A DNA stretch of 64,000 bases from Globisporangium splendens. Its lineage: Eukaryota > Oomycota > Peronosporomycetes > Pythiales > Pythiaceae. Each line of letters opens with the position of its first letter. Within the stretch, counting starts at the first letter, position 1. The DNA is taken from contig VFIW01000009.1 of assembly GCA_006386115.1 (NCBI GenBank), positions 124,001-188,000 of the forward strand, given 5' to 3'. Under the pieces are notes generated by a model. The model did no database searches and was not told the origin of the DNA. It worked only from the letters and a program-made list of their open reading frames with translations. This document shows, in pieces, positions 55,960 through 64,000 of the stretch. Both the position numbers and the translations under genes were made by a program.

Positions 55960-56511
55960 ATGGGCGTCACATGCGATACTTCGCATCAAGGATCGCTGCC
56001 AATACGCCCCCAATCAAGTGATATCGAGCCTTTCACGATCCCAGCAGATGCGACACCGCCTTCGCCATCCCCAAGGGGTACACGCTGGAGCGAATATGAG
56101 CACGCGAGGTTTCTAGTTGGTTGCGAGCTCTATCCGAAAGGACCGTGGAAAGCTGTAGCAGTCGTTGTCGGCACGCGGACCGAGCGGCAGACAAAAAGCC
56201 ACGCTCAAAAGATACGCGAGAGAGAAAAGCGGCGCCAGCGCGTTCTGCACTCTTCCACTCTACGGTGGCGCAGATCTCCTCGAAGCGTGATGTCGGTTGA
56301 AATTGTGCCTGCAGTCCCTGCGGAGCTTGAAGTCGAGTGTGAGACCATGGTGAGTGAAGTCGTGGCGTCAGGTAAGACCTTGGCCTCGATTTTTGATGAA
56401 ACCCTTGATGCTCTGTTGGCTCGATTAGTGAATGTACTCGAATTTCTACAGCGCTTGAAGCTCCGTAACACGCTCATGCAAGTACCCATCGCACGCCACA
56501 CCCCATCCTGA
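55960..56511 (+). CDS. Single-repeat Myb protein, SHAQK class (copy 9, most diverged)
   Basis: 183 residues from ATG 55960; the open frame extends a few codons upstream only with GTG. Myb repeat: GTRWSEYEHARFLVGCELYP, GPWKAVAVVVGTRTERQ, TKSHAQKIREREKRRQR: canonical SHAQK but Ile for Tyr, and an unusually basic end. The N-box (SQYF) is missing, so a first exon may be upstream or the N-terminus has been replaced. The C-terminal part forms a hydrophobic helix (DALLARLVNVLEFLQRLKL) rather than an acidic region and may mediate dimerisation. It marks the right edge of the Myb island. Confidence 0.72.
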   Translation: MGVTCDTSHQGSLPIRPQSSDIEPFTIPADATPPSPSPRGTRWSEYEHARFLVGCELYPKGPWKAVAVVVGTRTERQTKSHAQKIREREKRRQRVLHSSTLRWRRSPRSVMSVEIVPAVPAELEVECETMVSEVVASGKTLASIFDETLDALLARLVNVLEFLQRLKLRNTLMQVPIARHTPS

Positions 56512-58549
56512 GAAGAGCAATATCCCGCCGATTATTTTCATTCTGAAAGCATCATCCATGCACACAAGGACGCCTGAAAGAGAAACACTTGCAAGCAAGA
56601 AGGTGAACCAGCAGTGTGAGCGAAAAAGTGGCTCGACAAGATACTACAGCTCCTCGTCGCACGATGATATTGTCGAAATGTTTGAATCCCTCCAGCTGAC
56701 TCAGCTCAAAGATGCGATATTTAAATAGGCGCCAGAAGACAACTGAGGTGGTGTGCCGTTGTGCAGATACAGCAGCAGTGTACACTGTCAGGAACCTGGT
56801 TATCGGGGAAGCGAGCTGAGCAGGAAAATGCAATACCATATTCGCTTGTTTCTGTTTGCTTGTGTTGCCCCATGTCTCGGTCCAACGGTTTCTTTGAAGG
56901 ATAAAAGCGCAAGCACCATCGCTTTCCGCCACTTAATTGTCCATTGAAACACTGCTTGGAGGCTTCGAGCAACACGAATTCTGTGGCCAGAAAGCTCTCT
57001 CAAGCTACTGATGCCAAACGATGATCAGTGCGGTGTTTTCTTGTGAACACCGTGCATGATTTCACAATCGCCTTCGTCCATTCATGATTTTACAGGAATC
57101 AGGTGAAATGTGGATCGTTGGGGAAATTCACAGCTACGCTTCTACTCCACGCGTTTTAGCAAAGATATTTTGCAGCCATCCTATGCAGCAGCCTGTCGCG
57201 GAAGTGGCTTCTCCAATAGAGACAGCAACCCCTTCGTACTAGTGGCTCCTGAGCCGCAAGGATCGTGCTCGCAAAGATACTGAGACTGTCCTGTTGGTCA
57301 TTCATTTACACAAAGTCGTTTGGGGAAGTGGCGGTGTCGGTGAGTGCCATTAAATGCCACGAAGTAGAGTGTAGCCATTCTCTTAAAGTACGAGAACGTT
57401 AGCCATGTTCAACGTAGGCTGTCAGTCTCAAAATCTTCTTTCCAGGATCAGCAATCCTTCGTTTGTTTTATCAAGGTGCTCTTTGCCAACTCTAGCAGCA
57501 ATCGGGTGTGGACGCTCTCTAACAAGACGAATGCTGGTGGATGAGAACTGAAGCGCACGGTTGCAGAGTTTGAAGTAGTACTATACACTGTCGAATATCC
57601 ATGGCGCGTGGGCTGCATGGAAGTGGTCCATGCAGAGCACAAAAAACATATCCAAATGTCGTTTGACGCGTTTTTTCATTTCTTTAACAGCGCAGCTTTT
57701 CATTGTTTGAGAAGTCAAGTTCGCACGTTCCACGCTTCCGTCAGCTTTGTCCATTCTTCGTACCAGTTGGAACTCTTACTGGTTCCACGAGGTAGCGAAC
57801 ATTCTGAGCTCAAAAGCTCGCTTGAGTTCTTCGCATCTAACGCAGGCAGGAAGTTACAATGTGACTTGAGAAATCTAAGTCGTTCATGACCAACAAGAGT
57901 GTGGCTCGTCCACTCGTTTGCCCATTGCTATCGGTAATTACTAGATCATGAGAAGCATGGAGCTAGGTTTTGGTCCTCACGTTTATCAGGGCTGGCTTTG
58001 TGTTTAGCCATTCAATGCAGCGCATCTTGGGATGTACCTCTTCAAGTCCTTGTTGGTCGGGGTTCCTGGGTCGCTCACCGCTTTCTGCCAAAAATAAGGA
58101 ACGACTGTCAGAGCAGATCAGAGCGTGCAGCCTAAACAGTAAACCATTGCGGGAATTGTTATACCTTCTGCTGGGAAGGAAGCAAAAGAAAAGTGTTTAT
58201 TGTTTTCAGTTTTGATTTCTCTTTCATGTCGCGTCAAGCAGGATGGCTCGCAGCTGGTTGTGGATGAACCCAACCTGTATCCTGACAATGTGAACCTGTG
58301 TGGGTGTACCCAACCATTGTATCCATGCAAGCAGTACCTACATCTATTAACCCACACATACACTACGGTACGACAATCTCCCCAATCTTCGGAGTGCAAG
58401 GGTGGTCTCGAGGAATGTGTAACGGGACTCGTTACACGACGTACACGTGCGTTGAGGAAGCGCAGGTGAAAGGAAGGGAGCTTTGCGCGTTACCGTGCAA
58501 ATTGAGAAGTGAATTGAAACGTTAAAGTGCTAACATGCAATCGTAGTGA
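56512..58549. other. Intergenic, no gene seen
   Basis: Two kb between the last Myb gene and the retroelement. Several 60-125-residue frames lack motifs. I see nothing supportable. Confidence 0.45.
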
Positions 58550-58804
58550 CTGAAACCTACGGTGTCTCTCATTGGTAGATAATCGGATGTCCAGTCCGAC
58601 TATCATCCAATGGGATTAAATCTTAACGGCTTAGTCTTATTGGCTAATATGCAAATGGCTACGTACAGTGTTCATGAGTGACACATATTAATGTGTCTCC
58701 AACTGTACGTCGTGGGTGGGTTCGGAAGAGGTGGTAAAACCCATGTGGGAGAAAACCCACACTCTCCTGACCCGGGAACCCATGTAATGGGAGGCCCCAT
58801 TACA
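58550..58804 (-). mobile_element. Probable 3' LTR of the Ty3/gypsy element
   Basis: On the minus strand the LTR begins TGTAATGGG at 58804, directly after a polypurine tract (58805-58820). The first 22 bases form a palindrome, TGTAATGGG GCCT CCCATTACA. The far end is not fixed; a TTTCA-3' or nearby CA in the 58545-58560 region is plausible. The 5' LTR lies outside the window, so length and identity cannot be checked. Confidence 0.5.
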
Positions 58805-58820
58805 TCATCCCCCCGTAAAG
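58805..58820 (-). other. Polypurine tract
   Basis: Minus-strand CTTTACGGGGGGATGA abuts the TGTAAT start of the LTR, the expected primer site for plus-strand synthesis in reverse transcription. The G-run makes it convincing. Confidence 0.6.
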
Positions 58821-59086
58821 CGATTGGTCACGTAGAAGCGCGCGCGACCAATCCATCTTGTGTTCTTCTGTGTTCTTAGGTGTTCTTCCGTGTTCGGAGG
58901 AACTGGTCACAGAAGGCAGAGCACTGAGTCTTGCGGGCTCAGTTCTCAGTGTGCGCCGTGCCCAACAGAGAGCTTTCCAGACGCCGCAAGCTGTGCGAGG
59001 TGAACCTCGTACAAACGTCTTCGATCGACAGCGATGCTGTTGACTACGAGTCGAGTAGCGAGGAGGTGACTCCTTGCAACACTCCA

Positions 59087-60625
59087 ATGAGTAGCACCAC
59101 GACGAATGTCGTGCGTGACGATCGGGAGGAAGAAGCCGAGTCTCCTTCCGTTGACCGTTCGAATCTCAAACGAAACGAAGCGAAACGTTCGTCGTCCGCG
59201 GCCCTGTTGAATGAGCCTACGCGGAAGAAGCGTCGTGAGGAGGGATCTCCTCACGGAGAAACGAGCGGATCCACCGTGGCGGTTGCCATTTCCGACGTCG
59301 GAGCATCGGAAAGCGCGGCATCTGCCAACACGATGGAAGATCTCGGTCGGGAAGGATTAGCGTCAGCTGATCCCGACCTGGTGAATGCAGCGAGAAATAT
59401 CCTTCTCTCGCTGGACGCGTCCAATTGTGAACTGGAAGCTGTCGATCCACTCGAGGACTTGCTCTTCGATGTGGAATCCGAATCTGATGCGCAGGTTACT
59501 ACGTCATCGGGAAATAGCGAGTTGCCACGCTATCTTGCCTTTCCGGCGGAGGAGAAGGATCCGGTGACGGATCCTTCTGAAGGGATGAATTTCGCCCCTT
59601 CTAGCTGGAGTCACTTATGGGCGCCCAAACCCAATTGGGTTCGTGCGCATCGTGGCACCCAGCGCGCGGGCACTCACGCGCTGTACGATGTTAGTACCAT
59701 CAAGAATGATGACTTCGTCCTTCGACAGAACTTCCATCCCAAGGCGCGCGAGGAGTTTTACATCGACCTTTTCCCTTCGATGCGGTACTTCGATGGTCGA
59801 TCGAAGTCAAAGAAGTCTCACAGCGCTGAGAAACAAGCGCTGTTCCTTTCGCAAGCGTGGGGTGCCTTCGTTGTGAATTTCAACGAAGACGCTGCGAAGT
59901 GTATCTCTCGATTGCGAGATAATCGGGATAAGTTCCTCCGGCACAATGCCGTTGGAAAGTTGTTGGCGATCCACGAGGAATGCGTGGATCTTGGGGTTCC
60001 GTGTGGAGTCAAGACCACACCGAGGGGTTGCCGCATCTGCACCAGCGATGATCCTCAGTTGACTGAGGAGCACCTTCGTGGTTACAACGGCGTGATGCTT
60101 CCTCGCGGATTGCAAGACCAAATCCGCGAGTTGTGGAAGCGAGAGTCGATTAGCGTCGACTCTCGAACTGCTGCACCAAGCCGGGGACATCGGCTTGGAG
60201 CATCGCGGCCGGTTCCCAGGTATCTCGATCTGGCGAGTAACCAAGCCAACGAGCGCGATAGACGCGCTCCTTCTTCCCTCGCGACGATCGATCGCGATGA
60301 GCAAGTATCTTCTCCACGATCCAGCGTTGGTTCCCCTCGGAGTCTCGCAATGGAGGAGCTGGGGGAGGGGAGATCTGCTCGTGACTCTGAGGCGCATCCT
60401 CAGAGTGATCAGCGTCTTCTTGATCGGCTGAAGTACGCTGAGCGGGAGAACGAGGTTCTCCGACTTCGGGCCGAGCTAAGCGAGATGATCGCGAAGCACG
60501 AGCGGCTCGAGGGACGGCTTTCGAGGCTCGAGGCTGATCACAAGCTTGTGCTTGGGATCCTTCGCGACCACGGTCTCCTGAAGAGGAAGAGACCAACGAG
60601 TCATCGTGGCGATGATACGCTTTGA
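59087..60625 (+). CDS. Antisense ORF between retroelement pol and 3' LTR
   Basis: 512 residues from the first ATG; the frame is open from 58928 and upstream residues (SSIDSDAVDYESSSEEVTP) look coding, so translation may begin in an upstream exon or at a non-ATG codon. Plus strand, opposite to pol, overlapping its last 476 bases. The N-half is acidic and Ser-rich with a basic cluster (RKKRREEG, possible nuclear signal). The middle looks globular (WSHLWAPKPNWVRAHRGTQR, DLFPSMRYFDGRSKSKKSHS, QAWGAFVVNFNEDAAKCISR, GKLLAIHEECVDLGVPCG). The C-end, within the overlap, reads as a coiled coil (RLKYAERENEVLRLRAELSE, KHERLEGRLSRLEADHKLVL). No known domain recognised. Antisense ORFs in this position are known from plant Grande, RIRE2 and SIRE elements. 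Confidence 0.6.
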   Translation: MSSTTTNVVRDDREEEAESPSVDRSNLKRNEAKRSSSAALLNEPTRKKRREEGSPHGETSGSTVAVAISDVGASESAASANTMEDLGREGLASADPDLVNAARNILLSLDASNCELEAVDPLEDLLFDVESESDAQVTTSSGNSELPRYLAFPAEEKDPVTDPSEGMNFAPSSWSHLWAPKPNWVRAHRGTQRAGTHALYDVSTIKNDDFVLRQNFHPKAREEFYIDLFPSMRYFDGRSKSKKSHSAEKQALFLSQAWGAFVVNFNEDAAKCISRLRDNRDKFLRHNAVGKLLAIHEECVDLGVPCGVKTTPRGCRICTSDDPQLTEEHLRGYNGVMLPRGLQDQIRELWKRESISVDSRTAAPSRGHRLGASRPVPRYLDLASNQANERDRRAPSSLATIDRDEQVSSPRSSVGSPRSLAMEELGEGRSARDSEAHPQSDQRLLDRLKYAERENEVLRLRAELSEMIAKHERLEGRLSRLEADHKLVLGILRDHGLLKRKRPTSHRGDDTL

Positions 60626-63296
60626 GACGCCCGACGTAGAACGTCGGGTGTAGACGCATGGTCGGAGGAAGCTCCAACGTGTATGCGTCCCCAATCCTTT
60701 CAAGGACCTTGAAAGGGCCAATGTATCTTGGCAGCAACTTGTTGCTGTCACTGCTCACCACTCTGTTAGGTAGGTTAGCAGTCGATAATAAAACAAACGA
60801 ATTTCGTTGAAACTCGTTCGTGTTTTTGCGGCCACTCTTGTCCGCTTGTTCTTTCTGACCATCCACTGCGTCGGCGATTGAATCGCGGACGAAGCGGATG
60901 ACAGCTTGCCGCTGCAACACTGTTGTAGCGATGTCTTTGTCGACGATCGCCGCATGAGCAGTTGCCTGCCCATGATGGTGCGAGATCTCCGCGCTCTTCG
61001 CTTGTTCTGAAGCAGCTGCTTCGCGGACTCCTCCCCCACTCAAGGGAGATGTCACCGACGGAGGGGACATCCAACCGAGGATGGACGGAACACGTGGGTG
61101 CCTGAGGGCGTTCACGTAGAATGGCGTGTGCCCGGTTGAGACATGCACAGAGTTGTTGATTGCAAACTCTGCGAGAGGGAGACATTCACTCCAGTGAGTG
61201 AATGAATGCGCATAGTTGCGCAGAATATCCTCGAGCGTGCGATTTACACGCTCGGTCTGACCATCTGTCTGCGGATGATCAGCTGTCGACATCTTGAGCT
61301 GAGTGCCCAAGAGTCGGAACAACTCTTGCCAGAAGGCAGCTGTGAATCGTGGATCTCGGTCCGACACGATTTCAGTGGGCATTCCGTGTAACCTAAACAC
61401 AGAATCCAGGAATATCTGCGCCGTCTGCTTTGCGGTGACGCTAGCAGGGACAGCACTGAGATGGACCATCTTACTGAAGCGATCCACGATGACGAGGATG
61501 CCAGTCTTCTTGCTGGAGTCAGCAGGAAGACCGAAGATGAAGTCCATCGAGACTGACTTCCAACAGTCCGTCGGGACTGGCAGTGATCGCAGCGGTGCGT
61601 TGGTCACCGGTGCTGGCTTGACGCGCTGGCAAACCTCGCATGCGCGTACGTATTTGCGGACCCACTTGTATTGGTGTGACCAATAGAAGTCACGGGAAAG
61701 CGCGAGATACGTTTTCTCGCGTCCTGGATGACCGCAGAAAGGTGCATCGTGGTACTCGAAGAGCATACGATTGCGAAGGTCACTATCGTTTGGAACGACA
61801 GCGCGTGGCTCGTCGCTGTCATCTATACGGTAGTAGAGAACATCGTTGCGCATCTCGTAACGATGTAGACGAGCGCGTTGAGCCGGATCCAACGCCTTGA
61901 GCGACTTATCAGACGGGTCTGACAAGTGGGCAACAAGTCGACTGATGTCGCTATCTGTCGCATACGCTCTTTTGATATTGTCGAGGAGCGACGATGTCGG
62001 CGTGCTTTCCCGTGTGATTGCCATCACACGGTCTTCCTTTGAGTCGTTTGCTTTCGACTCAAAGTCTGGGCGACGTGATAATGCATCCGCGATCACGTTG
62101 AACCGACTGGGTTTGTACTCGACGTCAAACTCGTACTCCGCAAAGAAAGGAAACCATCGGGCCATTCTTTGCGACAGATGTGGCGACTTCACTGCGGTGC
62201 GGAGCGAAGCGTGGTCAGTGTAAACGGTGAACCGTTTACTTCCGAGCAAATACGCTCTGAACTTCGTAAGAGCGTACTTCATGGCAAGCAACTCCTTGTC
62301 ATGAACCGGATAATTGCGCTCAGCTGGCTTCAGCTGACGCGACTGAAAGCAGATCACACGTTCTCGATCTGCATCATCGCGCTGCATGAGCGCGCATCCG
62401 ATTGCAAAGTCGGATGCATCACAGACCACATAGAATGGTCGCTCGTGATCAGCGATCGCGAGAACCGGAGCCTCCATGAGACTGCTTTTCACCTTGACGA
62501 ATGCATCTTGACATTCGTCGGACCACTTCCAGTCGACGTCTTTCTTCAGTAATGATGAAAGAGGTCGGATGATACCCGCATAGTTCTGCGAGTACTTACG
62601 GAGATACGTCGCAAGACCGAGGAACTTGCGAAGATCCTTTTGGCTTGTTGGGACGGGCCAGTCGTTGATCGCCTTGATCTTTTCGGGATCAGGACGCACT
62701 CCGTTCTTGCCGGTAAAGCAACCGAGAACGGGGATCACATCAACACCAAACATACACTTTTGTATGTTGGTGTACAGCTTGTGCTTCCGCATCAAGTCTA
62801 ATAGCTGTCGGAGGTGCTCTTTGTGCACTTCCACATCCGATGCAGCATCCGATGCACGACTGTGTATGAACACGTCGTCAAAATAGCTTGGTGCGAAGTC
62901 TCGCACTGGGCGTAATAGTTGCGTGACGCATCTATTGAACGTGGCGGGAGCATTTGTTAGCCCCTGTGGCATTACGAGCCACTCCCACAGCATCCCGCTC
63001 GGGGTGCTGACTGCTGTGAAAGGGATATCCTTTTCACGCATCAAGATTTGATAGAACCCATCTCTCAAATCGATCGTACTAAAGATAGTACTACCTTGCA
63101 TGCTGTCAATGATGACATCTTTGCGAGGTATCGGCGTTTGCGCCGGGATTGTTGCCGCATTCAACTTGTTGAACGCATGCACGATCCTCCAACCCCCTGT
63201 GGCCTTTTTCACACAGAAGGTGGGGCTGCAGTGCGGAGAATTCGACTCGCGCACTTGGCCCGCTTTACGGCGAGCTTCAAAGAACTCGTCGATCAC
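60150..63296 (-). CDS. pol: Ty3/gypsy Pol: RT, RNase H, integrase, chromodomain
   Basis: 1048 residues of continuous frame after the amber codon. Reverse transcriptase in the first 200 residues with the catalytic YFDD (SYFDDVFIHS); RNase H with CDASDFAIGCALMQ and YTDHASL; integrase zinc finger (H..H..CEVCQ) and catalytic core (DFIFGLP, VSDRDPRFTAAFWQEL, the DDE glutamate in HPQTDGQTERVNRTL); a GPF/Y-like module (LLPRYIGPFKVLERIG); low-complexity Arg/Ser/Pro linker; C-terminal chromodomain (WIVEKILAHRD.., YRARWLGY, DTWEP), which in chromoviruses directs integration to modified chromatin. All catalytic residues I can check are present. The frame has no own ATG at its start; it continues the upstream frame past TAG. 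It overlaps the antisense ORF at 60150-60625. Confidence 0.9.
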   Translation of the reverse strand: MIDEFFEARRKAGQVRESNSPHCSPTFCVKKATGGWRIVHAFNKLNAATIPAQTPIPRKDVIIDSMQGSTIFSTIDLRDGFYQILMREKDIPFTAVSTPSGMLWEWLVMPQGLTNAPATFNRCVTQLLRPVRDFAPSYFDDVFIHSRASDAASDVEVHKEHLRQLLDLMRKHKLYTNIQKCMFGVDVIPVLGCFTGKNGVRPDPEKIKAINDWPVPTSQKDLRKFLGLATYLRKYSQNYAGIIRPLSSLLKKDVDWKWSDECQDAFVKVKSSLMEAPVLAIADHERPFYVVCDASDFAIGCALMQRDDADRERVICFQSRQLKPAERNYPVHDKELLAMKYALTKFRAYLLGSKRFTVYTDHASLRTAVKSPHLSQRMARWFPFFAEYEFDVEYKPSRFNVIADALSRRPDFESKANDSKEDRVMAITRESTPTSSLLDNIKRAYATDSDISRLVAHLSDPSDKSLKALDPAQRARLHRYEMRNDVLYYRIDDSDEPRAVVPNDSDLRNRMLFEYHDAPFCGHPGREKTYLALSRDFYWSHQYKWVRKYVRACEVCQRVKPAPVTNAPLRSLPVPTDCWKSVSMDFIFGLPADSSKKTGILVIVDRFSKMVHLSAVPASVTAKQTAQIFLDSVFRLHGMPTEIVSDRDPRFTAAFWQELFRLLGTQLKMSTADHPQTDGQTERVNRTLEDILRNYAHSFTHWSECLPLAEFAINNSVHVSTGHTPFYVNALRHPRVPSILGWMSPPSVTSPLSGGGVREAAASEQAKSAEISHHHGQATAHAAIVDKDIATTVLQRQAVIRFVRDSIADAVDGQKEQADKSGRKNTNEFQRNSFVLLSTANLPNRVVSSDSNKLLPRYIGPFKVLERIGDAYTLELPPTMRLHPTFYVGRLKAYHRHDDSLVSSSSGDRGREGSQAQACDQPRASKAVPRAARASRSSRLARPEVGEPRSPAQRTSADQEDADHSEDAPQSHEQISPPPAPPLRDSEGNQRWIVEKILAHRDRSSRGKKERVYRARWLGYSPDRDTWEPAAMLQADVPGLVQQFESRR

Positions 63297-63320
63297 CTTG
63301 ACTTGCTCTCGAGGTAGTGG

Positions 63321-64000
63321 CTATTGCCTCGTGACGCAGCACTTTGTTCCCGGCTTGAGATCAATCTCACGCCGAACTCCTTTGTCTGTCGGAAGACGAC
63401 TGGGAACTTCTTCTGGGAATACGTCTTCGCACTCCTTCAATAGTCCGTAGAATGGACTGTTCTTCAGGGATTCCCATCCCTGAGCCTGAAATCGTTCCTT
63501 CTTCGTTGGCTCGTCGAGCACATCAGTGTCCATCACTGATGACGACGCAAGGAAACATTCATCGAGTGGGTGTCTCTGCACTGCCGACTCGGCATTGCTC
63601 GATTCCTGAGGAGCAATGTAACATATCTGCTCGAGGGTGCCTCGATGCAGTTCTTTCATGAACCGTTTCTGGCTCATGACGGGTAGCGTTACCACTTCCG
63701 AAGCGTCCTTCGGAGGGTCTTCTAACGCCATCTCATGAATATGAGATCCATCCTCATCAGTGACCATGACACTGATGACTTCGCACGAGGAGCCTTGATC
63801 AGAGGTCTCCATTGGCGGTACCTTTCCTTCGTCATCGCTCTTCTGTACAGAGCGATGAGCAACCGAAGTCTGTCCTTTAGACTTTCGGGCGGCTTCTCCA
63901 TCGAGCATCGTGCTAAGGGGGCCATCGCACACCCTTGCATCATGTTCGTTAACCGACAGCGCGTTGCGCGCCGACGGGCGGTTAGCCTTGTTCCGCTTCA
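63321..64000 (-). CDS. pol: Upstream Pol segment (protease-RT linker), partial
   Basis: Open frame from the right edge to an amber codon at 63321-63323. It ends FPEEVPSRLPTDKGVRREID then LKPGTKCCVTRQ, the standard lead-in to the gypsy RT domain (DxFPEELPxxLPPxR). The codon after CVTRQ, normally Trp in this family, is TAG, and RT continues in the same frame (PLPREQV..). More N-terminal sequence is Ser/Glu-rich with no protease motif visible inside the window. Either this copy is inactivated by one base change or the stop is read through. Confidence 0.75.
   Translation of the reverse strand, partial: KRNKANRPSARNALSVNEHDARVCDGPLSTMLDGEAARKSKGQTSVAHRSVQKSDDEGKVPPMETSDQGSSCEVISVMVTDEDGSHIHEMALEDPPKDASEVVTLPVMSQKRFMKELHRGTLEQICYIAPQESSNAESAVQRHPLDECFLASSSVMDTDVLDEPTKKERFQAQGWESLKNSPFYGLLKECEDVFPEEVPSRLPTDKGVRREIDLKPGTKCCVTRQ

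Larger units (their letters stand above)
58550..64000 (-). mobile_element. Ty3/gypsy chromodomain retroelement, 3' part
   Basis: The element enters from the right edge on the minus strand and ends at the probable 3' LTR. Domain order protease-linker, RT, RNase H, integrase, chromodomain is that of Metaviridae chromoviruses. Gag, protease and 5' LTR lie beyond the window. A single amber codon (63321-63323) interrupts the polyprotein. A large opposite-strand frame occupies the stretch between pol and LTR. Confidence 0.88.

Noticed and set aside
1..64000. RXLR or CRN effector genes and CRISPR arrays
   Set aside because: I looked for signal peptide plus RXLR/EER and LFLAK motifs and for regularly spaced repeats; none was convincing.

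Overview
The window reads as nuclear DNA of an oomycete, most likely a Peronosporales or Pythiales relative (Phytophthora/Pythium-like). The reasons are dense intron-poor genes, short GT..AG introns of about 65-130 nt, several matches to the oomycete core promoter (Inr GCTCATT..., directly followed by the FPR CA(A/T)TTT), a gene set that includes L-aspartate oxidase, a GRK-like kinase and expanded SHAQKY-type Myb proteins, and a chromodomain Ty3/gypsy element. No database search was possible. Family calls rest on motifs I can read.

Left part (1-27 kb) is mostly single-copy housekeeping genes: a small unidentified membrane protein (about 1.5-2.8 kb), L-aspartate oxidase (3.1-4.8 kb, minus), a secreted RCC1-repeat gene that looks broken (6.6-7.9 kb), a degenerate cyclic-nucleotide-binding-like protein (7.9-8.7 kb, minus), a secreted stand-alone I9-like protease propeptide (9.0-9.5 kb, minus), a small unknown protein (10.5 kb), a G-protein-coupled-receptor-kinase-like AGC kinase with split RGS domain and CaaX end (12.1-14.2 kb), a first single-repeat Myb gene (16.2 kb), mitochondrial short-chain acyl-CoA dehydrogenase (17.7-19.3 kb), the GID/CTLH ubiquitin ligase subunit RMD5 (20.2-22.3 kb), a coiled-coil gene (22.4-23.3 kb, minus), and an 'ECTFxP'-repeat protein with two apparent lesions (23.8-27.0 kb).

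Middle part (27-57 kb) is a lineage-expanded gene-family island. Three families are interleaved: eight single-repeat Myb genes of the HAQKY class, three PX-RING proteins, and two nearly identical START-zinc-finger proteins lying as a 1.4-kb inverted duplication. Two Myb genes in inverted orientation share 272 bp with no mismatch although their flanks and C-termini differ, which is a strong sign of gene conversion. One of these two has lost a conserved C-terminal box through a stop codon. Long AT-richer gaps between genes hold relic coding fragments, a tandem promoter duplication and a perfect hairpin.

Right end (58.5-64 kb) is the 3' half of a Ty3/gypsy chromodomain retroelement on the minus strand: probable 3' LTR, polypurine tract, integrase/RNase H/RT polyprotein with a chromodomain, and an amber codon just before RT. 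A 1.5-1.7 kb open frame on the plus strand lies between the pol 3' end and the LTR and overlaps the chromodomain region; it is the most unusual part of the element.

The genes do not form operons. The only functional theme visible is in the island: a transcription factor family, a phosphoinositide-binding RING ligase family and a lipid-binding START family have expanded side by side. A shared pathway is only an inference from co-location.
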